A DNA stretch of 5,795 nt, taken from NCBI GenBank assembly GCA_030039655.1, contig JASHVC010000038.1, forward strand, positions 1-5,795, given 5' to 3'. The position numbers and the translations under genes are program-made. Shown piece after piece: positions 1 to 5,795 of the stretch (the first letter of the stretch is position 1; each line of letters opens with the position of its first letter). This stretch comes from Xanthobacteraceae bacterium (lineage in GTDB: Bacteria > Pseudomonadota > Alphaproteobacteria > Rhizobiales > Xanthobacteraceae). The notes under the pieces were generated by a model. That model was not told where the DNA came from, did no database searches, and worked only from the letters and a program-made list of their open reading frames with translations.

Positions 1-856
1 TCGCCGGATCGGCCAGCACCGTATTGGTGTCGACGCTGACCTTGGAGATGACGTCGGGCGGCGTCTTCGCCGGAGCAAACAACGCCTGCGACGAGACCAC
101 CTCGTAACCCGGCACCGTCTCGCCGAGAGCGGGAACTTCGGGAGCGGCGGGATTTCGCTTCGGCCCGGTGACCGCCACCACGCGCACCTGCCCCGACCGC
201 GAATAGGACAACAGCGTGCCGCTGCCGAAGTAGCAATCGATGCGGCCCGGAATGAGATCCGTGAAGGCGGGCGCTGCGCCGCGATAAGGCACGTGCGTCA
301 TTTTCAGGTCCGCCATTTGCAGGAACAGCATCTCGGCCAGATATGGCGCGCTGCCCGTGCCGGGCGATCCCATGCTGAGCTGACCGGGTTTCGATTTCAC
401 ATAGTCGATGAATTCCTTGACCGAATGAGCCGGCGAGGAATTCGGCACGAACATGAAATAGTCGACGAGCGTCACCAGCGAGACCGGCGCGAAATCCACG
501 ATCGCGTCGTAGGAGAGCTTGCTGTAAAGGCTCGTGTTCGCGGCGATCGAACCGGGATCGAACAGCAGCGTGTAACCGTCGGGATCGGACCGCGCTACGA
601 ATTCGATGCCGATATTGTTGCCGGCGCCCGACCGGTTTTCGATGAAGACCTGTTGGCCCCACATGGCCGAAAGCCTGTCAGCGACCGTGCGCGCGACAAT
701 ATCCGTCGGGCCTCCGGCGGCGACTGGCACGATTATGCGTACGGGCTTGGTTGGATAGGCGGTCTTCGGCGTCTGCGCTCGCCCCTCGCGGACGAAGAGG
801 TTCGGCGTGAAGACCTGAGCGGCTGCAAGTGCAAACAAGCGGCGACGGGTGAACAT
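1..856 (-). CDS. Bug/TctC-family periplasmic solute-binding protein (C-terminus cut off by window edge)
   Basis: Translating the minus strand from the ATG at 856 gives an open frame of about 285 residues that runs off the left edge. Bug-family proteins are usually about 320-330 residues, so roughly 40 are missing. The N-terminus carries a signal peptide with an arginine cluster (TRRRLF, residues 3-8), a hydrophobic stretch and a likely cleavage site near GRA-Q (about 25-28); the arginines suggest Tat export, though Sec is possible. Family hallmarks follow: VPVAAGGPTD (43-52, with the Asp that typically contacts a carboxylate ligand), ENRSGAGNNIG (73-83), DPDGYTLL (91-98) and VPYRGAAPAF near 190. 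The start is set by GGGAGG at 865-870, 8 nt upstream. Known family members bind small organic acids or similar solutes, some feeding TctAB permeases. No permease genes are visible, so this may be an orphan receptor. The ligand cannot be told from sequence. Divergent from the diguanylate cyclase gene. Confidence 0.93.
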   Translation of the reverse strand, partial: MFTRRRLFALAAAQVFTPNLFVREGRAQTPKTAYPTKPVRIIVPVAAGGPTDIVARTVADRLSAMWGQQVFIENRSGAGNNIGIEFVARSDPDGYTLLFDPGSIAANTSLYSKLSYDAIVDFAPVSLVTLVDYFMFVPNSSPAHSVKEFIDYVKSKPGQLSMGSPGTGSAPYLAEMLFLQMADLKMTHVPYRGAAPAFTDLIPGRIDCYFGSGTLLSYSRSGQVRVVAVTGPKRNPAAPEVPALGETVPGYEVVSSQALFAPAKTPPDVISKVSVDTNTVLADPA

Positions 857-864
857 CTCGGCGA

Positions 865-870
865 CCTCCC
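865..870 (-). promoter_or_regulatory. Ribosome binding site of the Bug-family gene
   Basis: The minus strand reads GGGAGG, ending 8 nt before the ATG at 856. This near-consensus Shine-Dalgarno supports the chosen start, which also gives a complete signal peptide. Confidence 0.75.
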
Positions 871-970
871 GCTTTCTCGACCCACCCATCTTATGCGCCC
901 GGCGGGGCGATCTCTACAGCCGAGTTGCGCGGAAATCTTCTACGCGGAGCGATTGAATTGCCGCCGAGAG

Positions 971-982
971 CGCGCTAGCGCG
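971..982. repeat. Perfect 12-bp palindrome
   Basis: CGCGCTAGCGCG reads the same on both strands and lies in the divergent intergenic region, 115 bp upstream of the Bug-family start. It could be an operator half-site pair or chance in GC-rich DNA. No second copy was noticed in the gap. Confidence 0.3.
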
Positions 983-1226
983 ACCGGGGACTCACTGCAC
1001 CCACCAGCACTGCTAGTGCCGGGGTCGGGCGGAATGCGCGTGAGTAGAAATACGGATATGCCGTTTGTTGCTCAACCAATTCACGCACCGTTTAGGAGAC
1101 GTTACGTAGGCTTCCGCCATCATATTTTACAGGGTGAACGAGCTGCTGGAATCCTCTCCGCGTTGATCGAAACCGGCGTGAACAAAAAATTTCCACGCAA
1201 AGAGAAGCCCAGCGGCACAACAAGCA

Positions 1227-2408
1227 ATGTCTCTCGATTTGCCGACTCTCATGATCATGCAGAGCTTTTCTATGGCGTGCTCCGGAGCGCTGCTGTGCTT
1301 TGCGTGGATGCAAAACCGAACCGTCACCGTATGGGGACTGTGGGGCATCGCCAACATCATTGCGGCCACGGGCATCATTTCGCTGATGCTCGGCGCGACT
1401 TTCCACTTGATTATATGGACGACGATTGGCGTCTGCCTGATGCAGACGCAAGCAGGCTTGATATGGAAAGCAACACGCCTCATCGAATGGAAACGCGCGC
1501 CACTTGCGCTCGCGCTGGCGGGACCGTTGCTGGTCGGCCTTACCAGTCCCTTCCTGCAAAGTTTGACCGGGCTTTTCGCTCTTGCGGGCGGAGCCGCATA
1601 CGCACTGGCCGCCGCGGCGGAGCTGTGGGCCGGGCGCCAGGAGCGCCTGGCTGCCCGATGGCCCCTTATCGTGCTGACGGCCACGCACGGCACGGCCTTG
1701 CTGATAGGCGCCTACAGCACGCTGACCGGCTCGACCGGACAGGATTCCGTGCCGGCGCTCTTGAGCTTGTTCGGCTTTATCTACTTCGAGAGCATTATCT
1801 TCACCCTTGGCACCTCGATCTTCGTATTCGCGCTGGTCAACGAGCGTAAGGAGGCGGCCACAAGAGCGGCCGCAAGTACGGACTCCTTGACCGGCATCGC
1901 CAATCGCGCCGCTTTCCTCGAGACCGCGAAGCGGGTTTTGGAGTGCTGCCGGCGAAGCCAAACGCCAGTCGCAGCGATCATGTTTGATCTGGATCATTTC
2001 AAGAAGATCAACGATAGGTACGGCCATCCGGTCGGCGACGCCGTATTGAAAAGGTTCTGTGCCGCTACAGTCGCCACATTGCGCCAAACCGATCTGTTCG
2101 GTCGCATGGGTGGCGAGGAATTTGCGGCGATACTGCCGGCGGCAAGCATCGAAGCAGCCTTGCTGCGCGCCGAACGTATCCGTCTTTCTTTCGCAGGTGA
2201 TTGCCAATTCGTCCGCGGGCATCGGGTCAACGCCACAGTCAGCGGCGGGGTGTCCGTCAGTGTGAGGGCGGAACAAGATTTGGACGCGTTGCTCGAAGAG
2301 GCTGACGCCGCGCTTTACCGAGCCAAGACCGAAGGCCGCAATCGCGTGATCCTCGCGGGCGAGAATTCTCAGGAGGCCATCGCTTCGGATGTGTCATGCG
2401 TTGCGTAG
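1227..2408 (+). CDS. Membrane-anchored GGDEF diguanylate cyclase
   Basis: A 393-residue protein predicted to make cyclic di-GMP from two GTP. Residues 1 to about 205 are hydrophobic with six or seven candidate membrane segments (about 9-28, 36-56, 58-79, 93-112, 114-134, 146-166, 178-204), a likely sensory or anchoring module; I cannot assign it to a named sensor family. A short charged linker (NERKEAATRAAAS, 205-217) leads to a GGDEF domain beginning at DSLTGIANR (219-227). Visible signatures are FDLDHFKKIND (253-263, with metal ligand Asp254), YGHPVGD (265-271) and the active-site loop GGEEF (295-299), an accepted active variant. RQTD (286-289) lies exactly five residues before GGEEF, the position of the inhibitory I-site, so product feedback inhibition is expected. 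No EAL or HD-GYP domain is present. The ATG at 1227 is the first possible start after an in-frame stop at 1179, but no good Shine-Dalgarno precedes it; 1251 or 1257 are alternatives. It converges on dapB. Confidence 0.95.
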   Translation: MSLDLPTLMIMQSFSMACSGALLCFAWMQNRTVTVWGLWGIANIIAATGIISLMLGATFHLIIWTTIGVCLMQTQAGLIWKATRLIEWKRAPLALALAGPLLVGLTSPFLQSLTGLFALAGGAAYALAAAAELWAGRQERLAARWPLIVLTATHGTALLIGAYSTLTGSTGQDSVPALLSLFGFIYFESIIFTLGTSIFVFALVNERKEAATRAAASTDSLTGIANRAAFLETAKRVLECCRRSQTPVAAIMFDLDHFKKINDRYGHPVGDAVLKRFCAATVATLRQTDLFGRMGGEEFAAILPAASIEAALLRAERIRLSFAGDCQFVRGHRVNATVSGGVSVSVRAEQDLDALLEEADAALYRAKTEGRNRVILAGENSQEAIASDVSCVA

Positions 2409-2424
2409 CCGCCATGGTAGTGTT

Positions 2425-3252
2425 CTAAAAGTCGGCAAGCCCCAAAACGTCGGCCATGGAGTAAAGGCCGGGCTTCTGCGCGCGCGCCCACAGCGCAGCG
2501 TGCAGCGCGCCGCGGGCAAAGATCATGCGATCCTCGGCGCGGTGGGTCAGCTCCACACGCTCGGCGGGGCCCGCGAACGTCACCGTGTGCTCGCCCACCA
2601 CCGTACCGCCACGCAGCGACGCAAAACCGATGTCGCCGCGCGTGCGCTCACCCGTCATGCCGTCGCGGCCGCGCTCCGAGTGCTGGGCGACGTCGATGCC
2701 GCGCCCCGCCGCCGCGGCGCGGCCCAACATCAGCGCCGTGCCCGAAGGCGCGTCGATCTTTTTGTTGTGGTGCATTTCCAGAATTTCGATGTCGTAGTCG
2801 TCGTTGAGCGTCTTGGCCACACGCTTGGTGAGGGCGGCGAGCAGATTGACCCCCATACTGAAGTTGCCGGACTTCACGATCTTGGCGCGGCTCGCGGCCT
2901 TGGCGATGACTGCATCCTCTTCGGCCGAGTGGCCGGTAGTGCCGATAATGTGCACGAGCCCTGCGGCGGCGGTCAGCTCGGTTAGGGCGAGCGTAGCCGC
3001 CGGAATGACAAACTCAATCAGCCCGTCGGCCTGCTTGAGCAAGGGCGCAACATCGCTCGTCACCTTGATGCCGTTCGAGCCGAGGCCCGCGAGTTCGCCC
3101 GCGTCGCGGCCGATCACCGCCGCGCCCGGCGCCTCGACGGCGCCCGCTAGCGTGAGACCTTTACTCGCCGCGACAGCGTGAATGAGCGTTCGCCCCATGC
3201 GCCCACCGGCGCCGGCGATCACCACCCGCATCTCGGAGTTTGCTGCGGCCAT
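2425..3252 (-). CDS. dapB: 4-hydroxy-tetrahydrodipicolinate reductase
   Basis: Cytoplasmic enzyme of the diaminopimelate branch of lysine synthesis; it reduces the DapA product with NAD(P)H to tetrahydrodipicolinate, which feeds lysine and peptidoglycan. From the ATG at 3252 the protein is 275 residues, the normal family size. The Rossmann nucleotide loop GAGGRMG is at 14-20. Glu40 (AVEAPG) matches the E. coli acidic residue that contacts the cofactor ribose. GTTG is at 104-107 and SGNFSMGVN at 128-136. The catalytic signature [15 protein letters not shown] is at 159-173, with His161 and Lys165 matching E. coli His159 and Lys163. The frame stays open 19 codons further upstream to 3309, but those residues are not family-like and GGAG at 3260-3263 marks 3252; Met8 is a less likely alternative. 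Last of five leftward genes; its stop lies 16 bp from the cyclase stop. Confidence 0.97.
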   Translation of the reverse strand: MAAANSEMRVVIAGAGGRMGRTLIHAVAASKGLTLAGAVEAPGAAVIGRDAGELAGLGSNGIKVTSDVAPLLKQADGLIEFVIPAATLALTELTAAAGLVHIIGTTGHSAEEDAVIAKAASRAKIVKSGNFSMGVNLLAALTKRVAKTLNDDYDIEILEMHHNKKIDAPSGTALMLGRAAAAGRGIDVAQHSERGRDGMTGERTRGDIGFASLRGGTVVGEHTVTFAGPAERVELTHRAEDRMIFARGALHAALWARAQKPGLYSMADVLGLADF

Positions 3253-3259
3253 CGGGTTT

Positions 3260-3263
3260 CTCC
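3260..3263 (-). promoter_or_regulatory. Ribosome binding site that sets the dapB start
   Basis: The minus strand reads TTGGAGAAACCCG before the ATG at 3252, giving GGAG with a 7-nt spacer. This favours 3252 over the longer open frame that begins at 3309. Confidence 0.7.
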
Positions 3264-3336
3264 AATCGGCGCGGGTATAGCTGTGCGCCGAGAGAGCGGC
3301 AACGTTCACCTCGCCCGGCGCGCGGGAGAGAGAGCT

Positions 3337-3963
3337 TCAGAACTTCGGTCCGCCATAGCCCTCGACGATCACGAGATCGACTTCGGCGTTGCCCTGGCGC
3401 AATTTTTTCACCGGCGCATAATCTGGCGAGCGATAGCAGGACAGCGCCGCATCAAAACTTGGAAATTCCGCGACGGCGGTGCGGTCGCGAACTTTGCCCT
3501 CCGGCACCTCTCGAGGCCCACCGCGCACCAGAAAGCGCGCGCCGTATTTGGCAAGATGCGGGAGGAGCGCGAGCACGTAGGCCTTGTGCGCCTCGGCATC
3601 GGTCACATCGAGATGCGTAATCCAATAGCCCTTTTTCGCGTCGGGCGCCGCGGCCGGCCGAGCGGGTTGCGGATCGTCATGGCCCTCAGCAATGACGAAA
3701 TCGCATTGCGAGTGCGGCAGACGCAGCGTCTGTGCACGCTGGTACTCGTCCGAACGATAGCAGGCGAGCGCGCCGGCATAGTCGGGGAACTCGCGGATCA
3801 CGCAGCGGGAGCGGGCATGACCCTCGACGACTTCACTCCTGCCGCCACGCACCAATGCAACGCCATTGTATTTCTCATGGGCCGGCGGCGTTGCTGCCAT
3901 GTAGCCCTTGTAACCTTCCATGTCGCTGACATCGATCTGCGGCAGCCAGTAGCCTCTGGGCAT
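3337..3963 (-). CDS. Protein of two fused DUF1330 domains
   Basis: A 208-residue protein of unknown function built from two tandem DUF1330 domains (dimeric alpha/beta-barrel, ferredoxin-like fold superfamily). Domain 1 is about residues 1-98 and domain 2 about 110-208, joined by a Pro/Ala-rich linker (PARPAAAPDA, 100-109). Each half repeats the same landmarks: GYW near its start (4-6; 112-114), VRGG (38-41; 146-149), EFP...AL.CYRS (58-71; 166-179) and a C-terminal EG followed by His or Tyr (93-95; 201-203). Usual family members are single domains of about 95-100 residues that pair as dimers, so the fusion may act as a covalent dimer (inference). No signal peptide or membrane segment is seen, so it is probably cytoplasmic. 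The start at 3963 has AAGGGAG at 3971-3977. It is separated from the upstream single-domain paralogue by an inverted-repeat element and followed 84 bp later by dapB. Ligand or reaction cannot be predicted. Confidence 0.92.
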   Translation of the reverse strand: MPRGYWLPQIDVSDMEGYKGYMAATPPAHEKYNGVALVRGGRSEVVEGHARSRCVIREFPDYAGALACYRSDEYQRAQTLRLPHSQCDFVIAEGHDDPQPARPAAAPDAKKGYWITHLDVTDAEAHKAYVLALLPHLAKYGARFLVRGGPREVPEGKVRDRTAVAEFPSFDAALSCYRSPDYAPVKKLRQGNAEVDLVIVEGYGGPKF

Positions 3964-3970
3964 TGCGTCG

Positions 3971-3977
3971 CTCCCTT
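3971..3977 (-). promoter_or_regulatory. Ribosome binding site of the fused DUF1330 gene
   Basis: The minus strand reads AAGGGAG with a 7-nt spacer to the ATG at 3963. It lies in the 33 bp left between the inverted-repeat element and the gene, so the element did not disrupt the translation signal. Confidence 0.7.
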
Positions 3978-3996
3978 AACGTTGGGGATCAGAGTT

Positions 3997-4088
3997 CGTC
4001 ATTGCGAGCGAAGCGAAGCAATTCAGGAGCGGCTGGCTGGGAGCAAGCGGTCCTGGATTGCTTCGTCGCTTCGCTCCTCGCAATGACG
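3997..4088. repeat. 92-bp intergenic inverted-repeat (REP/MITE-like) element
   Basis: The left arm begins CGTCATTGCGAGCGAAGCGAAGCAAT (3997-4022). The right arm is its inverse, ending ATTGCTTCG...CGCAATGACG at 4088. The right arm is about 6 nt longer, through two 3-nt additions. The roughly 35-nt centre (AGGAGCGGCTGGCTGGGAGC and on) is not palindromic. The whole unit could fold into one long hairpin. I recognise this CGTCATTGCGAGCGAAGCGAAG type as a dispersed intergenic repeat in alphaproteobacterial genomes (recall, unchecked). It begins 8 bp after the stop of the single DUF1330 gene on the minus strand and ends 33 bp before the fused DUF1330 gene. It lacks a T-run, so it is not a classical intrinsic terminator, but it may stabilise the upstream mRNA 3' end or attenuate read-through. 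Confidence 0.85.
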
Positions 4089-4096
4089 GTGCGGCG

Positions 4097-4399
4097 TCAT
4101 GGCTGCGCGCCGTCGTAGCCCTCGATAATGATGAGGTCGACAGCGGAGTGCGGCTGCCGCACCTTGATGTTGGCTTGATATTCGGGCGAACGATAGCAGG
4201 CGAGCGCCGTAGCGTAGTCGGGAAATTCGATCACCACGTTGCGCGAACGGGACGAGCCTTCCATGCCGTCGAATTTGCCGCCGCGAACCACGTAGCGGCC
4301 GCCGAATTTCTTGAAGATCGCAGCGTTGGCCGCCGCGTAGGGCTTGAAGCCCTCTTCATTGTTCACATCGACCCGCGCGATCCAATAAGCCTTCGCCAT
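4097..4399 (-). CDS. Single-domain DUF1330 protein
   Basis: A 100-residue protein covering one complete DUF1330 domain, the usual size for this family. Landmarks are AYWIARVDV (4-12), VVRGG (37-41), IEFPDYATALACYRSPEY (57-74) and IIIEGYDG (90-97). The family belongs to the dimeric alpha/beta-barrel superfamily and is expected to be a small cytoplasmic dimer; no biochemical role can be assigned from sequence. The frame is open to 4501, but the extra 34 residues are antisense-like and overlap pyrF. The ATG at 4399 is preceded by a strong AGGGAGGA (4405-4412), and residues from there match the family start. It lies 16 bp after pyrF with the Shine-Dalgarno filling the gap, so it is probably co-transcribed with pyrF and the flavoprotein gene. 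It aligns without gaps to both halves of the neighbouring fused protein. Confidence 0.93.
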   Translation of the reverse strand: MAKAYWIARVDVNNEEGFKPYAAANAAIFKKFGGRYVVRGGKFDGMEGSSRSRNVVIEFPDYATALACYRSPEYQANIKVRQPHSAVDLIIIEGYDGAQP

Positions 4400-4404
4400 C
4401 TGCG

Positions 4405-4412
4405 TCCTCCCT
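4405..4412 (-). promoter_or_regulatory. Ribosome binding site that sets the start of the single DUF1330 gene
   Basis: The minus strand reads AGGGAGGA, 5 nt before the ATG at 4399. It is the strongest Shine-Dalgarno in the window and excludes the longer frame starting inside pyrF. Confidence 0.75.
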
Positions 4413-4415
4413 GTG

Positions 4416-5123
4416 TCATCGGCTTGCTGCTGCGATTTCTTCCACGACGGCGGCCGCCGCGGCTTTCGGATCGGCCGCAGCGATGATCGGCCGTCCCACA
4501 ACCAGATAGTCGGCCCCGGCCGCGATCGCGGCAGACGGCGTCATGACACGCTTCTGGTCACCGGCCTCTGCGCCGGCGGGCCGGATGCCCGGCGTCACCA
4601 ACCGAACCTTCTCGCCCACGATGGCGCGCACGTTGTGCACCTCCTCGGCGGCGCAGACCAGGCCATCGACGCCGATGTCGCGCGCCTGCGCGGCGCGCTC
4701 GGCAACCAGTTCGGGCACCGTGAAGTCATAACCGGCCGCCGCCAGATCGGCGTCGTTATAAGACGTCAGCACGGTGACGGCGAGAATACGCAAGCCGCCT
4801 TCGCGCGCCTCGACGGCGGCCTTCATGGTCTGCGGATAGGCGTGCACGGTGAGGAAAGTCGCGCCAAGCCGCGACGCACTGCGTACGCCCTCCGCGACCG
4901 TGTTGCCGATGTCGTGGAGTTTCAGATCGAGAAACACGCGCTTGCCGGCAGCGATCAGAGCCGGCGCATAGGCGAGGCCGCCGGCAAAAGCGAGCTGATA
5001 GCCGATCTTGTAGAACGAAACCGCGTCGCCAAGGCGAGCCACCATGGCTTGCGCCAACTCCACGGACGGTACATCGAGCGCGACAATCAAGCGTTCTCGC
5101 GGCTCAAGCTGCATCGCCGTCAT
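4416..5123 (-). CDS. pyrF: Orotidine 5'-phosphate decarboxylase
   Basis: Cytoplasmic enzyme of the last step of de novo UMP synthesis, converting OMP to UMP and CO2. The 235-residue length is normal for the bacterial class. Visible motifs are ALDVPS (15-20) with Asp17, FYKIG (37-41) with Lys39, and the catalytic D-x-K-x-x-D set in [12 protein letters not shown] (64-75: Asp66, Lys68, Asp71). The phosphate-binding end of the TIM barrel is seen as VTPGIRP (176-182), DQKRVMTP (189-196) and VVGRPI (208-213). The start at 5123 overlaps the stop of the upstream flavoprotein gene as ATGA, which suggests translational coupling. No clear Shine-Dalgarno is seen; Met4 at 5114 is a possible alternative start. 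The single DUF1330 gene follows after 16 bp. Nothing is missing or damaged. Confidence 0.97.
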   Translation of the reverse strand: MTAMQLEPRERLIVALDVPSVELAQAMVARLGDAVSFYKIGYQLAFAGGLAYAPALIAAGKRVFLDLKLHDIGNTVAEGVRSASRLGATFLTVHAYPQTMKAAVEAREGGLRILAVTVLTSYNDADLAAAGYDFTVPELVAERAAQARDIGVDGLVCAAEEVHNVRAIVGEKVRLVTPGIRPAGAEAGDQKRVMTPSAAIAAGADYLVVGRPIIAAADPKAAAAAVVEEIAAASR

Positions 5124-5704
5124 CCCACAGCCCGCACGAGATCGGCCAGGCGGCGCGCCAGCGCTTTCAAGGACGCAGCGAGGTTTGGGTCTTTCAGATC
5201 GCCCATCTCGTCGAACGCGTCGCCCGCATTGGCGACGCTGATCTGTTCGGGGATGACCAGCGCGCCGCAGCCAAGCTCGAGGATTTGCCGCAACGCCATC
5301 AGCGAACGTACCCCACCGTCCGCACCGGCCGACGCGGCGCCGATAGCAAATACCCGATCCTTGAAAATCTCGTACGCCGACTCGCCGCGGACGCGCGGGC
5401 GCGACAGCCAGTCGATCGTGTTCTTTATAAGTGGCGTCACCGAAGCGCTAAATTCAGGGCTGGTCATGAACACACCCTGATGCGCTTCCATCATGCGCCG
5501 CAGCTGCACGGCATCGTGCGGAGTCGCGGCCTCGGCGGTCATCTCTGCATCGAACAGCGGCAGCGGATAATCCTCAAGCGAAATGCGCGTCACGTCGGCA
5601 TCGGCCAGCGCCAGCTCCTTGGCGGCGAGCGCGGCCAACCGCCCGTTGTAGGAGCCGATGCGCAGCGAACCAGGGATGACGAGGATTTTCGGAGCAACCA
5701 TCAT
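5120..5704 (-). CDS. NADPH-dependent FMN reductase-like flavoprotein
   Basis: A 194-residue protein of the NADPH-dependent FMN reductase (flavodoxin-like) family, which uses NAD(P)H to reduce FMN, quinones or related acceptors in the cytoplasm. The fold begins at [18 protein letters not shown] (12-20) is the FMN phosphate loop. [22 protein letters not shown] (about 82-103) is the family's second flavin-contact and dimer segment, usually (T/S)PEYN...LKN.IDW; here Ser replaces the common Asn. The physiological substrate is unknown. The frame is open to 5728, but the first eight residues (MPAFAGMT) are translated from a repeat hairpin, so I start at the ATGATG at 5704; 5701 and 5710 are also possible. 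No Shine-Dalgarno is visible because the repeat occupies its place. The stop overlaps the pyrF start as ATGA. Confidence 0.9.
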   Translation of the reverse strand: MMVAPKILVIPGSLRIGSYNGRLAALAAKELALADADVTRISLEDYPLPLFDAEMTAEAATPHDAVQLRRMMEAHQGVFMTSPEFSASVTPLIKNTIDWLSRPRVRGESAYEIFKDRVFAIGAASAGADGGVRSLMALRQILELGCGALVIPEQISVANAGDAFDEMGDLKDPNLAASLKALARRLADLVRAVG

Positions 5705-5705
5705 T

Positions 5706-5795
5706 GTCATGCCCGCGAAAGCGGGCATCCAGTATTCCGGAAAGTCAACATATTGAACACCGTCTCGGCGATTACTGGATCATCCGCTTTCGCGG
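5706..5795. repeat. Palindromic inverted-repeat element, cut by the window edge
   Basis: The left end is GTCATGCCCGCGAAAGCGGG, followed by CATCCAGTA (5706-5734). The right part, TACTGGATCATCCGCTTTCG plus CGG (5773-5795), is its inverse apart from a small indel. Each end is itself a small hairpin; the left one is complete, with an 8-bp stem ATGCCCGC/GCGGGCAT around GAAA (5709-5728). About 38 nt separate the arms and include a TTCCGGAA palindrome (5735-5742). The layout suggests a composite REP- or MITE-like element, and I recall similar palindromes as common in Bradyrhizobium-type genomes (unchecked). Its arm sequence differs from the element at 3997-4088. It abuts the flavoprotein start codon. 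Confidence 0.8.

Larger units (their letters stand above)
857..1226. other. Divergent intergenic region, no gene supported
   Basis: This 370-bp gap lies between the two divergent start codons and must hold the promoters of both genes. I see no convincing sigma70-type -35/-10 pair in either direction. The stretch from about 1040 to 1130 is more AT-rich than its surroundings and includes TATTTT at 1123-1128, with a poor TTACGT match 15 nt upstream; this is only a weak candidate for the rightward gene. A perfect 12-bp palindrome (CGCGCTAGCGCG) sits at 971-982. The frame of the cyclase gene is closed by stops at 1164 and 1179, so that gene cannot extend into this region. No tRNA-like or terminator-like structure was noticed. 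Confidence 0.6.

Noticed and set aside
293..1849. 518-codon open frame on the plus strand
   Set aside because: It runs antisense through the Bug-family gene, across the intergenic gap and into the cyclase gene in another frame. Its protein is rich in Arg and His with no domain-like pattern, typical of shadow frames in GC-rich DNA.
1092..2276. 394-codon open frame on the minus strand
   Set aside because: Antisense to the diguanylate cyclase, whose motifs are unmistakable. The composition (Arg, Gln, Gly, Cys rich) is that of a shadow frame.
2409..2424. Bidirectional terminator between the cyclase and dapB
   Set aside because: Only 16 bp separate the convergent stop codons and no stem-loop is visible there. 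Termination must lie within the opposing gene or depend on Rho.
3253..3309. N-terminal extension of DapB by 19 residues
   Set aside because: The extension does not resemble the family. A good GGAG at 3260-3263 inside it points to 3252, which gives the usual protein length.
3178..4086. 302-codon open frame on the plus strand
   Set aside because: Antisense to dapB and the fused DUF1330 gene. Its C-terminus (CERSEAIQ...) is a translation of the inverted repeat at 3997-4088.
3997..4088. Intrinsic terminator or CRISPR-like repeat
   Set aside because: There is no T-run after the stem, and only a single pair of inverted arms with no direct repeats or spacers.
4400..4501. 34-residue extension of the single DUF1330 protein into pyrF
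   Set aside because: The added residues are basic and unstructured-looking and are a frame-shifted reading of the pyrF 3' end. A strong AGGGAGGA precedes the ATG at 4399.
4413..5480. 355-codon open frame on the plus strand
   Set aside because: Antisense to pyrF and the FMN reductase gene, both of which have clear catalytic or cofactor motifs.

Overview
The window looks like chromosomal DNA from a GC-rich alphaproteobacterium, most likely in the Hyphomicrobiales (a Bradyrhizobium / Rhodopseudomonas / Xanthobacteraceae-like relative). The basis is high GC, the DapB and PyrF protein types, a Bug-family solute-binding protein, and two families of short inverted-repeat elements of a kind I associate with that group. 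The taxonomic call is inference from sequence style; no search was run.

Left part (1-2408): a divergent pair. A Bug/TctC-type periplasmic solute-binding protein runs leftward and off the window edge, so its last ~40 residues are missing. A membrane-anchored GGDEF diguanylate cyclase with an intact active site and an intact inhibitory I-site runs rightward. The 370 bp between them hold no gene I can support.

Right part (2425-5704): five genes run leftward, in transcription order: an NADPH-dependent FMN reductase-like flavoprotein, pyrF (OMP decarboxylase), a single-domain DUF1330 protein, a protein made of two fused DUF1330 domains, and dapB (4-hydroxy-tetrahydrodipicolinate reductase). The first two overlap by 4 bp (ATGA) and the third follows 16 bp later, so these three look like one operon. 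A 92-bp inverted repeat separates the single DUF1330 gene from the fused one. dapB follows after 84 bp with its own ribosome binding site. dapB and the diguanylate cyclase converge with only 16 bp between their stop codons.

The cluster mixes pyrimidine synthesis (pyrF), lysine/peptidoglycan precursor synthesis (dapB), a flavin oxidoreductase and three uncharacterised DUF1330 domains; they do not form one pathway. Most of the window is ordinary housekeeping DNA. The points worth a second look are the three-domain DUF1330 array, in which the fused halves resemble the stand-alone protein more than each other, and a repeat element whose hairpin abuts the likely start codon of the FMN reductase gene. 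I found no convincing evidence of a new defence, mobile or RNA-based system.
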